Source: Flammeovirgaceae bacterium UBA5585
GTDB taxonomy: Bacteria; Bacteroidota; Bacteroidia; Cytophagales; Cyclobacteriaceae
DNA length: 64,000 nt
Direction: 5' to 3'
Assembly: GCA_002425185.1 (NCBI GenBank)
Contig: DILT01000003.1
Location: 1 to 64,000 of the forward strand
Both the position numbers and the translations under genes were made by a program. Of the stretch, positions 17,276-26,017 are shown piece after piece (positions within the stretch are counted from its first letter, which is position 1; each line of letters begins with the position of its first letter). The notes beneath the pieces are model-generated. The model was not told the origin of the DNA. It searched no databases and saw only the letters and a list, made by a program, of their open reading frames with translations.

Positions 17276-18844
17276 TTATGGTCGAATACTTCCGTTGGGA
17301 TTTCTTGACCAACCACCAGCTGTCCAGTCTGTTGCGCCAATAGCCCCCACATAAGCTGCAGAAGTAAAGGGTGCTCCTAACGAACTTGGGTTGTTCGTAC
17401 TGGTAATGACGGCAGTTGGAACATAGCTGTCAACAGAAATTCCGGCTGCCGCTGCCGGGGTGGCATCTTGAGTGAAGGTGTTGCCAAAGCCGGCAATAGT
17501 AGCGAAGACTTGTGCATTGGCATTACCGCGCAACATTTCATCACCAATTTGGAAAACATGGTTATAGGCAAACATAGGGGTAGCAGAAAATACTGGATTA
17601 TTATCTCCGTCAATGGCGGTAGCCGCTGAGGGGTCTATGCGAACGCCATCATCTGGAAAGAACGCAACCAGCGAGTTGAAGATTTGAGCCGAACCATTAG
17701 CCACGTCCGACCATACCCTAATGCCATCCATAGTTGAACTTGCTACAACACGGCCAGGCCCTAACACAGTTAGGTTAGCCAGTTTTACATTGGTTGATTG
17801 ACGAATATCTATGGCTGAACCTTCACCGGTTTCAGCAGCAGAAAGATTGACAAGGTTACGAGGCTGTACGATAAGGAATTGGCCTGTTCCCTGTGAAGTA
17901 TTGTCGCGGAAATGGAAACCGCGGCTTTCACAGTTTGTGGCAATAATATTTTTTAAATGAAATGTTGATCCACTTCGATAAAGAATGCCCTCATAGGCAG
18001 ACCTGTAAACCTGAATGAATTCGAAAACAAATGACGTTACACCATTAAGACGTACAGCAGCTTCTTGTCCTGCACTTGTTCCTGAAGGCCCGCCAATACC
18101 GCCAAACTCAATGCGAACATAGCGCATCGTACCTTGGTTAGTTCCAGCAGAGCCGTTCACGCGCAAACCTTCCCAATCACCAGGAGCAGCGGTGTTAGTT
18201 AATACTTTTTCGCTGGTGAATACGATAGGCTCGCTGGCCGACCCTGTGGCATTGATTTTACCGGTAGGCTCAATCAATAGGCGGGCTAAGGTTTCACCTG
18301 CCGGCAGCCCGGTTGTTTTTGCATAAATGGTTGTGCCGGCATTAATGTTAAGGATGCCTCCATCCTGAACAGTTATCCTCCTGTCCAGATAATAAGTGTT
18401 TTGTTTCTCCAGTGTAACCGTTGAAGAAATAATGCCGTTGGTAGCGAGCGATGATAAATTAATGGTCGAACCGATAACTGTTACAGTAAAAGTAGCTGAG
18501 GTATTCCTGTCTTTGTTATCGGTTAAAACAAACTCCAGAGGAACGGGACCGAAAGCAGCACCGGCTGCTACGCTGTATTGATAGTCGATGGTTTGGGTTG
18601 TTGCACCTGCAGTTACACCGGTAACCGGTGCACCATTAACGGTAAGGGATTTTATCCCGGCCTGTGCAGTAAGGGACAAACTTATTGTTGTGCTTTGGCC
18701 ACGTTCAACATTTGCAGAAGTTCCTGAACTTAGGTTCAGTACAGGCGGAAGTGTTTCCGGTTCTTCATCATCGCCACAGTTTACCAACACCAATGCGGCA
18801 GTGGCAATCATGAACATGCTAAGAAATTGTTTGAGCGCTTTCAT
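17276..18844 (-). CDS. Beta-helix lipoprotein, function unknown
   Basis: 522-aa predicted lipoprotein (lipobox ending at Cys23, LVNC, followed by acidic residues). Residues about 35-130 form an Ig/cadherin-like segment that ends in VTVIGS. The remainder has short repeated hydrophobic strands typical of a right-handed parallel beta-helix, as in pectate-lyase-like surface proteins. No catalytic residues of a known lyase family could be identified. It is probably surface- or periplasm-exposed and works with the TonB receptor locus as a glycan-binding or accessory protein; that role is inferred from position. It starts 58 bp after the preceding lipoprotein gene. Confidence 0.8.
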   Translation of the reverse strand: MKALKQFLSMFMIATAALVLVNCGDDEEPETLPPVLNLSSGTSANVERGQSTTISLSLTAQAGIKSLTVNGAPVTGVTAGATTQTIDYQYSVAAGAAFGPVPLEFVLTDNKDRNTSATFTVTVIGSTINLSSLATNGIISSTVTLEKQNTYYLDRRITVQDGGILNINAGTTIYAKTTGLPAGETLARLLIEPTGKINATGSASEPIVFTSEKVLTNTAAPGDWEGLRVNGSAGTNQGTMRYVRIEFGGIGGPSGTSAGQEAAVRLNGVTSFVFEFIQVYRSAYEGILYRSGSTFHLKNIIATNCESRGFHFRDNTSQGTGQFLIVQPRNLVNLSAAETGEGSAIDIRQSTNVKLANLTVLGPGRVVASSTMDGIRVWSDVANGSAQIFNSLVAFFPDDGVRIDPSAATAIDGDNNPVFSATPMFAYNHVFQIGDEMLRGNANAQVFATIAGFGNTFTQDATPAAAAGISVDSYVPTAVITSTNNPSSLGAPFTSAAYVGAIGATDWTAGGWSRNPNGSIRP

Positions 18845-18902
18845 ATCGGTTTTGTTAAGGTTTACTGTTATTTATTCATGACGGTAAAATGAGTTGCTAC
18901 CC

Positions 18903-19340
18903 CTACTCATCAGGATATTTTGGCAATAAATACAACGAATACTCTCCCGTGGTACTCGATTGACGGCCATTAATCGGACCCTCTCCTGAGAGAAGGAACT
19001 GTAGTTGAAGTGTTCGACCTTGTGGATTTAGATTTATGGATGCGGTTATATCGGAAAGCCGGATGGATGTAAGTTGTTTATTTACGAATTCCCACGTTCC
19101 GCTATTTCCAAAAACATCGCCTCCATTTACCGCAAGCCATTGGCCGTTAGGTTCAAACGTAAGTTCAAAGTCCCGGTATCCAAAATCGGTTATGTCTTCA
19201 GTGTCGAGTATTACGCTTCCGGTTACCCATGTTTTTGAAATCAAAATAGTTGCTTTCTCTTCTGGCGTTAGCGTATCCTCCTCAGCGCATGAAATAATGA
19301 GTAGTACAAAAAAAAGAAACAAGCGGAATCGGAATAACAT
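18903..19340 (-). CDS. Small lipoprotein, lipocalin-like, function unknown
   Basis: 145-aa predicted lipoprotein (lipobox ending at Cys18, IISC, then acidic residues). The pattern KTWVTGSVILD followed by LTFEPNGQW and GTWEF resembles small lipocalin-like domains seen in Bacteroidota lipoproteins, so this is a fold guess. The ATG overlaps the stop of the T9SS protein gene in a TAATG arrangement, which indicates translational coupling within the receptor operon. Confidence 0.78.
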   Translation of the reverse strand: MLFRFRLFLFFVLLIISCAEEDTLTPEEKATILISKTWVTGSVILDTEDITDFGYRDFELTFEPNGQWLAVNGGDVFGNSGTWEFVNKQLTSIRLSDITASINLNPQGRTLQLQFLLSGEGPINGRQSSTTGEYSLYLLPKYPDE

Positions 19341-21061
19341 TATTGTTTAATTAATTTTTCAATACTTATAAGTCTGTTGTTGTTAAAGAACCGAATAATG
19401 TAAAGACCACTATTGAACCCTGTAACATCAACGTAATCTACGCCAGGCTTAATTTCTTTCTGAGAAACAAGTTGTCCGCTTTGATTTGTAATAATTATCC
19501 GGTCGGCAGTTCCATAAAGATTAGAGATGTAGATATAATCGGCAGCTGGGTTAGGAAAGAAACTAACCGATTTTGATAGTGGTTGTTCAACTTGTGTGAT
19601 AATAAAACTGGCTTTAAACGCATTTATTGAATTTTGCAAAGCGCTTACTGCTGTGGCTGTTTGTGCCCGGTTGGTGTTGATATTTTCGGCAACAAGTTTT
19701 GATAAACTAATTTGATTTTCAAGATTTAGAAGGGCCGTGGCATTTACGGCAATTACCGGATTATTTTCGTATTGATTAATAAGAAGTTCAGCTTGTTTAA
19801 TCAGGTGCTGAAGGTTCCATATAATGTCAAATCCATTAAACCAACGTAGGTCACCAAGGGGTTCATTGGTGGCCGATGCAGAATACGATAAAGCCGTTGT
19901 TGGGTAAGTGAAATTGTGATAAGCAATCGCATTTAATTCCCAGGGGTTGGTGCTGATCGCCCCACTCCAATCCCAATCGGGTACCGAACTTCCGCTTCCT
20001 AATGCTGAAATTCTGATTATTTCAGTAGGAGGGGTTGGGCCGGCTGCAAAGGTTAGAGGCTCCTCCAATAAACCGGTGGCTTGAGTCAAGTAAACCTGGT
20101 TAGCCGGTATGACAAACGGAGGCCGAATAACAGGTTGTGTTTGTTGGGATGACACCTCGGCCCATACATCAAAAATAGCCTGGTCATAGTAGATATTATT
20201 GTAATTGATGTTGATGACCGGAGAATTACCGAACGCTGTAAACTCAAAAGCAACCAGGTCCGAAGTAGGGCTGTTGCCAATATATCGCGGATTGACGATG
20301 AGGTTATTGTTCATGTAGAGTTGATTCACCTGGCCTATTTGCGCAAACCGTTGTCCTCCGTTTACAAACGTATTTTGATTAAGTTTTACATAATTAATTT
20401 CAGCGCCACCATCGCGAATTACGCGCGATGTAACATTGTACCATGTATTATTTTCTACAACGAGGGTATCAATCTGATTTCCCCGATCATCGATAACCCG
20501 ACCATTGTCGGGATTGCTTGGTCTACCCATTCGGCTTACGGTACAGTTGTGCATGTAAATTTTACTTCCTGCTGAGTTAAGGCGAATAAAAGTTTGGCCG
20601 GATCCATCAAAAAGGCAATCGTTAAACTCAAGTTTTACTTGAGGGGCATCTACAGCCACGATCCTGCCCACATACGTGTTAAATTCATTGATATTAGTCA
20701 AGTGAATTGACTTCATTGAAAGCTGGTTAAATACCTTTATACTTTCTTCCACCTGTGCGGCTCCGGTAAGGAAGCCCATAATGATAAAAGGCCTTGGCCC
20801 TTCACCTTCTTCTGCTTCGAGGAAAAGATTAAATCCGCTGGCCACAATAGTTCCGCTTAACACATAAACACCACCCCGTTTCAACACATAAATCGTGTTC
20901 GGATCTCTTCGTTCACCTGACGCAGTGGTATCATTTCGGATAGCTTCATTTAGTGTACCAAACCCTTGGGGTACACGAACCTTTCGTTGTTGTGCAAGCA
21001 CTATATCCGAAAGGCTTGCCAGAATGATCAGAACTATAAGTAATCGCCTCATGCTATCCAT
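19340..21061 (-). CDS. Secreted beta-helix protein with T9SS sorting domain
   Basis: 573 aa with a signal peptide (residues 1-23, cleavage near VLAQ). A pectate-lyase-like beta-helix covers roughly residues 30-310 (pattern seen in DUF4957/DUF5123 proteins), followed by a helical segment at about 400-485. The C-terminal 75 residues begin SVSFFPNPAADYIYI and end in IEKLIKQ, a type A T9SS sorting domain, so the protein should cross the outer membrane by type IX secretion and be surface-attached. Lyase activity is not proven. Both ends overlap neighbouring genes by TAATG junctions. Confidence 0.87.
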   Translation of the reverse strand: MDSMRRLLIVLIILASLSDIVLAQQRKVRVPQGFGTLNEAIRNDTTASGERRDPNTIYVLKRGGVYVLSGTIVASGFNLFLEAEEGEGPRPFIIMGFLTGAAQVEESIKVFNQLSMKSIHLTNINEFNTYVGRIVAVDAPQVKLEFNDCLFDGSGQTFIRLNSAGSKIYMHNCTVSRMGRPSNPDNGRVIDDRGNQIDTLVVENNTWYNVTSRVIRDGGAEINYVKLNQNTFVNGGQRFAQIGQVNQLYMNNNLIVNPRYIGNSPTSDLVAFEFTAFGNSPVININYNNIYYDQAIFDVWAEVSSQQTQPVIRPPFVIPANQVYLTQATGLLEEPLTFAAGPTPPTEIIRISALGSGSSVPDWDWSGAISTNPWELNAIAYHNFTYPTTALSYSASATNEPLGDLRWFNGFDIIWNLQHLIKQAELLINQYENNPVIAVNATALLNLENQISLSKLVAENINTNRAQTATAVSALQNSINAFKASFIITQVEQPLSKSVSFFPNPAADYIYISNLYGTADRIIITNQSGQLVSQKEIKPGVDYVDVTGFNSGLYIIRFFNNNRLISIEKLIKQ

Positions 21062-23946
21062 TAAAGTCTGTATTGAACGCCTGCATCTGCTGTGAATCCA
21101 TAATAGGATTGATTGGTGATTCGTGAACTATCGCCTAAAAAGGATATCTCAGCAGCGTTGGTAAAGTTGTTCCAGTTGAAAAAAATGAAAAGGTTTTTCC
21201 GTAGTTTCTGTTTAAGAGCCAAGTCAAATCGTGTATTGCTTCCGGTGAAGGAATCAAGTGCCGGAACAGGTCCGATTTCACTGGAGGTGTCACCTTGATA
21301 GACCACGGAAATGCGTCCGGAAAAGCCACCCTTCTCATAGCCCAGAGAAATATTGCTGATCATATTTGCTTGGCGTGGTGCCCGACCAGGCCGGAATTCA
21401 TCTAACAATACAAAAGGTGTGTAGGGAGGTTCAGATAACCTTTGGGGCGCAGGGATAAACGGGTAAAAGGTTTCGGAATTTAGCAAGGTTAGATTGGCTG
21501 ATAAGATAACACCATTGAAGGGTTTAGGTAAGAAACTAAGGTTTGCTTGCAGATCAATCTCACCACCATAAATGGTTGTAGTTTGAGATGAATTATCAGG
21601 TGATGAAATAACATATCCAATATAGGGGTCATCGGGTGGAAGAATGCGTGTATAAACACGTTGGTAATCAATGTTTTTTAGTTGTTTGTAAAAACCGCTA
21701 AGGGTGATTAACCCGAACTTATTGTAGCCGGAAAAGGTGAGGTCGTAATTCCAGGATTTGGTGTGTAGTAATAATGGATCCGATTGAGCGATCGTTTGTT
21801 CATTGTCATTTATTCTTCGGTAGGGTATAAGATTAGTAAAATCGGGTCGTGAAAGTGTTCGGGTTACGGCAGCGCGTATATCGAACCATGAATTTAATTT
21901 GTAGCGCAAGTGTGCCATCGGCAGGAATTCCGTGTAGGTTCGGCCCCCAACGCTATCAATAGTCAATTGATCAAAAGCTCCGCCATCGTCATAATCAATA
22001 CCGGCTATCATGTAGTTTCCCCGGTAGGTAGTTCGTGTTTGTTCTACCCGCACCCCGGCCAAAAGCAATAGTTTTGGTGATACATTAAGCTCCGTCATTA
22101 CATAACCTGATGAAATGGTTTCCGTGGAGGCGTAATCATCAATATCGGCAATGAAATCTTTTGACAAATAGTTGAGTGCATCCATGTTTCGAATGAGCCC
22201 TGAGGTTAAGGCACGGTTAAGACCGGGGCCATTAGTTTCTCCGGGGCCGGGTCCAAAATAATAATCGCCATTAAGGAAATCATTGGCATAAAACCCAGAT
22301 AAGAAATTTGACATAGCAATACCACCACTGCCTGGCACACGCTGATAGAGGTTAGGGAAATCATTAATAAAAAAGGCAAGTTCTTGTGATAATACAGTGA
22401 AATAGTTCCCAACTTTCAAGTTTCGTTCTCGTACACGTTCATTTTGGCGGATTTTTAAACCCGTTTTAATAAATCCATTGGCAGTTCCGAATTGATAAGG
22501 AATTTTTAAATCAATTTGAGCTGTGATGATCTGATCATCGGTTTTGTCTTTGTCAAGTTGCACCTGGTTAAGAAAAGTTTCCCCAACATTGTTAAAAGCG
22601 AGTTTAGGAATGGAATCGAGCGGCTGGCCGGTTAAATCAATTCCGGTAGAGTTAAACGCAGAGGTTTCGCGGTATCTTGAAATAAAACTGTTGGGTATAT
22701 CCTGTATGCTTTTAGAGTAAGAGCCTGACCAGGTAAGTTCCATTTTATTTCCTATTTGGTGTTCACCGGATAGGGCAGAGGTGTACAAACCTACTCCAAT
22801 TACGCGATCTCTGATTTCAAATTCCTGGCGTTGCTCACCCCATCTGTACCTGCGTCTTCTGCGTACCTCGTCTCGATCAGTAAAGCTGAAAATATTATCC
22901 AGCACAATGCTGTTCTTTGTATTTATCGTATAATCAAGCGTAGCACTTGCGCCATAGCGAATCCGTATTTCTTCAATATCAACCAGTTCAAGCTCATCCG
23001 GGCTGATTAAGGATTGGCCAAACACATCTTCGCCCAGAAACAAATATGACCCGCGAAGTTGATCGGAACTTCGGTTAGCCCGCTGTAGGTTACCGGTCGC
23101 ATAAAGGCCAAGTTTATTTTTAGCAAAACGTCTTCCGAAGCTAATATCACCTTTGTATTGACCAAACTCTTTTTGTTGTCCGTTATATCCAGACTGAGCA
23201 TTGATGGTCAATTCAGGATCCTCAGAAGCTTTTCTGAACCTGAAATTCACCGTGCCACCAATAGCATCACCATCCTGGTCAGGCCGGGCAGCTTTATATA
23301 CTTCGATACCCGAAAGCATGGAGGGAGAAATCATACTTAAATCTACTGACCGGTCATTGGCATCGGTAGAAGGAATACGTTGCCCGTTTATGGTTACATT
23401 ATTGAATCTTGGTGCCAGACCACGGACTACCACCTTTTGTCCTTCACCCGCATCGCGTTGCACATAAATACCTGAAATACGGCCAACTGTTTCTGCTGCA
23501 TTTTGGTCAGGCAGTTCCCTTATTTTATCTTTTGAAACAACATTTAGTATCGTGCTTGAATTGATCTGCTGATTTATTGCACCAGCCTGCCCCAAAGCTT
23601 GTGCAGTAACTACAATTTCGTCCATAACTTGGGCATCCGGCTCAAGTGAAATATTTAACACGGTAACATCTCCCGGTGTAATTGTTGTTTCAATTTGTTG
23701 TGCCTTGTAACCCATGAAACGTACTTCTACCACGATATTACCGTGGGAGATACCCGTTAGCGTGAAATTACCAGCCACATCAGAAACTGTGCCTTTGGTG
23801 GTTTTAAAAATAGATACTGTAGCTCCGGGAAGTGGCTCTTTGGATGCCTTATCAACAACCCTGCCGGTAATCCAACCTGTGGTTTGTGCCATCGTACCAA
23901 AACCTGCCATTAAAAAAAATCCTACTAGTAGTACTGCTGTCTTCAT
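21061..23946 (-). CDS. TonB-dependent receptor (SusD-less)
   Basis: 961-aa outer-membrane transporter. A signal peptide (residues 1-20) is followed by a carboxypeptidase-regulatory-like beta-sandwich (about 22-105), a plug (from about 106, with ELPDQNAAETVGRISG and VVVRGLAPRFNN) and a 22-strand barrel ending in YRL. The plug pattern matches the Xanthomonas-Caulobacter type of receptor, which works without SusD, and no susD is present. There is no N-terminal STN signalling domain. It follows the ECF sigma and mini anti-sigma genes and probably imports an oligosaccharide released by the GH28/beta-helix proteins. Confidence 0.93.
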   Translation of the reverse strand: MKTAVLLVGFFLMAGFGTMAQTTGWITGRVVDKASKEPLPGATVSIFKTTKGTVSDVAGNFTLTGISHGNIVVEVRFMGYKAQQIETTITPGDVTVLNISLEPDAQVMDEIVVTAQALGQAGAINQQINSSTILNVVSKDKIRELPDQNAAETVGRISGIYVQRDAGEGQKVVVRGLAPRFNNVTINGQRIPSTDANDRSVDLSMISPSMLSGIEVYKAARPDQDGDAIGGTVNFRFRKASEDPELTINAQSGYNGQQKEFGQYKGDISFGRRFAKNKLGLYATGNLQRANRSSDQLRGSYLFLGEDVFGQSLISPDELELVDIEEIRIRYGASATLDYTINTKNSIVLDNIFSFTDRDEVRRRRRYRWGEQRQEFEIRDRVIGVGLYTSALSGEHQIGNKMELTWSGSYSKSIQDIPNSFISRYRETSAFNSTGIDLTGQPLDSIPKLAFNNVGETFLNQVQLDKDKTDDQIITAQIDLKIPYQFGTANGFIKTGLKIRQNERVRERNLKVGNYFTVLSQELAFFINDFPNLYQRVPGSGGIAMSNFLSGFYANDFLNGDYYFGPGPGETNGPGLNRALTSGLIRNMDALNYLSKDFIADIDDYASTETISSGYVMTELNVSPKLLLLAGVRVEQTRTTYRGNYMIAGIDYDDGGAFDQLTIDSVGGRTYTEFLPMAHLRYKLNSWFDIRAAVTRTLSRPDFTNLIPYRRINDNEQTIAQSDPLLLHTKSWNYDLTFSGYNKFGLITLSGFYKQLKNIDYQRVYTRILPPDDPYIGYVISSPDNSSQTTTIYGGEIDLQANLSFLPKPFNGVILSANLTLLNSETFYPFIPAPQRLSEPPYTPFVLLDEFRPGRAPRQANMISNISLGYEKGGFSGRISVVYQGDTSSEIGPVPALDSFTGSNTRFDLALKQKLRKNLFIFFNWNNFTNAAEISFLGDSSRITNQSYYGFTADAGVQYRL

Positions 23947-23967
23947 GGCTTCGCTTTGATTTTCCCG

Positions 23968-24186
23968 TTAGCGGAATAGGGTATTTTTAATTTGGTTTAG
24001 TAGCACTTCTTCCTGGTTAGGGTAATAGTTTGTTTTTAATAGCCCCTTTTGTATTTCTATGATCTCGTTAAACACTTTCGGTTTTGTGCGCAAGTATGCA
24101 TTTATTTCATTTTGTTCATCTGCTGTACATTCATCAAATAGCCATTTAGCCAACATATTCCAATCCAATGATTCAGGTGTCATCAT
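23968..24186 (-). CDS. Small anti-sigma-like protein (FecR N-terminal domain only)
   Basis: 72 aa with no membrane segment. The pattern MLAKWLFDECTADEQNEI, with a short helix pair and NEIIEIQKGLL, resembles the cytoplasmic sigma-binding domain at the start of FecR-type anti-sigma factors. The transmembrane helix and periplasmic FecR domain are absent, and only 21 bp separate its stop from the receptor start. It is either a stand-alone soluble anti-sigma factor or the remnant of a deleted fecR. It follows the ECF sigma gene by 43 bp. Confidence 0.7.
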   Translation of the reverse strand: MMTPESLDWNMLAKWLFDECTADEQNEINAYLRTKPKVFNEIIEIQKGLLKTNYYPNQEEVLLNQIKNTLFR

Positions 24187-24229
24187 CAGAATGAAGACGT
24201 TTTTTTCTGCTGAATCCCTGACAAGAAAA

Positions 24230-24823
24230 TCAAGAGGACACAGATTCGGGAATCAGTTCGCTACGCAGGTGCTTTAATGCCCTTCCCATGTGGGTTTCTA
24301 CCGTTTTGATGCTAATGTTTAATTGTTCTGCTATCTCCTTGTACTTTAAGCCACCTTCCCGGTTTAGTAAAAAAATTGCTCTGCACTGCGGAGGTAATGA
24401 ATGTATGGCTCTTTCAACCCGCAACGCCAATTTTTCCTGATCTAGTCTTTGTTCAATGGTGTCTTCCGGGTAGGGTATATGGGTTGCGTTGGCCAGATCA
24501 ATGGTTTTTTCTCGATTTACTTTTCTTAAATAATCCAACGATTTATTTCGGATGCTTGTGAATACATAAGCTTTGAACGAACTATGAACCTGAATAACCT
24601 TTCGGTTTTTCCATAAGGAACAGAAAACATCACTTACAATTTCCTCGGCCAACTGCTGCGAACCTATGATGGGCAACGCTGTAGCCAGTAAACTTTTATA
24701 GAGCAGGCGAAACAGTTTTTCAAAAGCCGACTGATCATCATATTGAGCAACCCTGTGAAAAAGAATGTCAGCATCTGAAGCGTAGCTTAAATTTAGGGTC
24801 ACAGGTTTAGATGTAATTTCCAT
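24230..24823 (-). CDS. RNA polymerase ECF sigma factor
   Basis: 197-aa group 4 sigma factor. Region 2 covers about residues 25-100 (LFRLLYKSLL, AEEIVSDVFCSLWKNRK, KAYVFTSIRNKSLDYLRK). Region 4 covers about 130-190 (LPPQCRAIFLLNREGGLKYKEIAEQL, KTVETHMGRALKHLR). Factors of this Bacteroidota type usually switch on adjacent TonB receptor genes, and here the receptor operon follows directly. The usual full-length FecR partner is missing. It is transcribed divergently from the LacI-family gene, and the tandem operator lies between them. Confidence 0.92.
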   Translation of the reverse strand: MEITSKPVTLNLSYASDADILFHRVAQYDDQSAFEKLFRLLYKSLLATALPIIGSQQLAEEIVSDVFCSLWKNRKVIQVHSSFKAYVFTSIRNKSLDYLRKVNREKTIDLANATHIPYPEDTIEQRLDQEKLALRVERAIHSLPPQCRAIFLLNREGGLKYKEIAEQLNISIKTVETHMGRALKHLRSELIPESVSS

Positions 24824-24928
24824 TGGAACAGGTATTGGTTCAATCGATTGCGCAAAACTTTATGCTATGTAGATAGAATTTTTTAAAATATTGTATCTAA
24901 TATTTGACTTTTATCAAAATATTTATAT

Positions 24929-24952
24929 GGGAACGTTCCCGGGAACGATCCC
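24929..24952. promoter_or_regulatory. Tandem palindromic operators for the LacI-family regulator
   Basis: GGGAACGTTCCC at 24929-24940 is a perfect 12-bp palindrome with a central CG, immediately followed by the near-identical GGGAACGATCCC at 24941-24952. Operators with a central CG are typical of LacI-family repressors. The pair ends 42 bp before the lacI-family start codon and just upstream of the TACTTTG element at 24964-24970, so binding would block that promoter. The ECF sigma gene lies 105 bp to the left and could also be controlled. Confidence 0.75.
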
Positions 24953-24994
24953 AATTTTTTCAGTACTTTGCCAGAAGATTTTGAATTTGAACGC

Positions 24995-26017
24995 ATGCGG
25001 AAAACCACCATCACTATAAAGGATATTGCCCGGCAGTTGGGCATTTCAAAATCAACGGTTTCGCGCGCGCTCTCAGGGCATAGTGATATCAACGAAGAAA
25101 CCAAGAAGCGTGTGCTTGAACTTGCTACCCGGTTGGAGTATCAGCCTAACATTATTGCGGTTAATTTGAAGCAGCAGCGTACCAATACCATTGGTGTTAT
25201 TATTCCCGAAACCGTGAATCGTTTTTTTGCAAAGGCTGTTGGCGGAATTCAGCATGCCGCAAACCTGGCCGGATTTAATGTAATTATTTGCCAGTCGGAC
25301 GAGTCACTCGTAACAGAAAAAAAGAACCTTCAGGCTTTGCTGGCCAGCAGGGTAGATGGTTTACTCGTTTCTGTTTCCGGTGAGACCGATCATTTTGATC
25401 ATTTCGAAACAGTGATCAATAAAGGTATGCCCATTGTATTTTTCGATCGTGTAGTTGAGTCTTTTGCCGTTAGTCAAGTTATCAGTAACAACTACGACAT
25501 TTCCAAAGAGGCTACCCAACATTTGATTAAACAAGGCTGTAGACGCATTGCTATAATAGCTGGTCCACAGCATCTTTCAAATAGCCGAAACCGTTTCAGA
25601 GGGTATTTGGATGCACTGAAGGAGGCCGATATTCCTTTACAGGAGCGTTTGATTCTTCATTCGAATTTTAAGCTGGTGCGGGTAGGTGAATTTGCTCGCT
25701 ACCTGGCTACACTTAAAGAAAAGCCAGATGCGGTATTTGCCATTAACGATATGGCCGCCCTGGAGATGATGCACATTTTTAAGAATATGGGACTAAAAAT
25801 ACCCGATGACATTGCTATTGTTGGGTTTAACAATGAAGCAATCTGCAAATATGTTGATCCTCCGCTTAGCAGCATTGAACATCCTGCCGATGAATTGGGG
25901 AAAATGGCTGCTGAGCTTTTAATAGGCCAAATTACAAAGGGCGAAGCAATGGCCATGCGTCATTGCATCAATAGCCGGTTAGTAATTCGTGGATCATCTT
26001 ACCGGCAAACTACCTGA
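24995..26017 (+). CDS. LacI-family transcriptional regulator
   Basis: 340-aa sugar-responsive repressor. The helix-turn-helix is at residues 5-25 (TIKDIARQLGISKSTVSRAL), followed by the hinge helix (YQPNIIAVNLKQ) and a periplasmic-binding-protein-like effector domain. The reading frame continues upstream to a TTG at 24968, but the ATG at 24995 places the HTH at the usual distance from the N-terminus and is preferred. The tandem palindromes at 24929-24952 suggest autoregulation. The 3' end overlaps the convergent uxaB gene by 8 bp. The effector is probably a sugar acid or oligouronide, inferred from its neighbours. Confidence 0.93.
   Translation: MRKTTITIKDIARQLGISKSTVSRALSGHSDINEETKKRVLELATRLEYQPNIIAVNLKQQRTNTIGVIIPETVNRFFAKAVGGIQHAANLAGFNVIICQSDESLVTEKKNLQALLASRVDGLLVSVSGETDHFDHFETVINKGMPIVFFDRVVESFAVSQVISNNYDISKEATQHLIKQGCRRIAIIAGPQHLSNSRNRFRGYLDALKEADIPLQERLILHSNFKLVRVGEFARYLATLKEKPDAVFAINDMAALEMMHIFKNMGLKIPDDIAIVGFNNEAICKYVDPPLSSIEHPADELGKMAAELLIGQITKGEAMAMRHCINSRLVIRGSSYRQTT

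Noticed and set aside
14673..24823. Classical SusC/SusD polysaccharide utilisation locus
   Set aside because: No SusD-like lipoprotein is present; the two lipoproteins after the receptor do not show the SusD helical repeat pattern, and the receptor is of the SusD-independent type.
24968..24994. Extended TTG start for the LacI-family gene
   Set aside because: It would begin within the TACTTTG promoter-like element and add residues before the HTH that family members lack; the ATG at 24995 is better.
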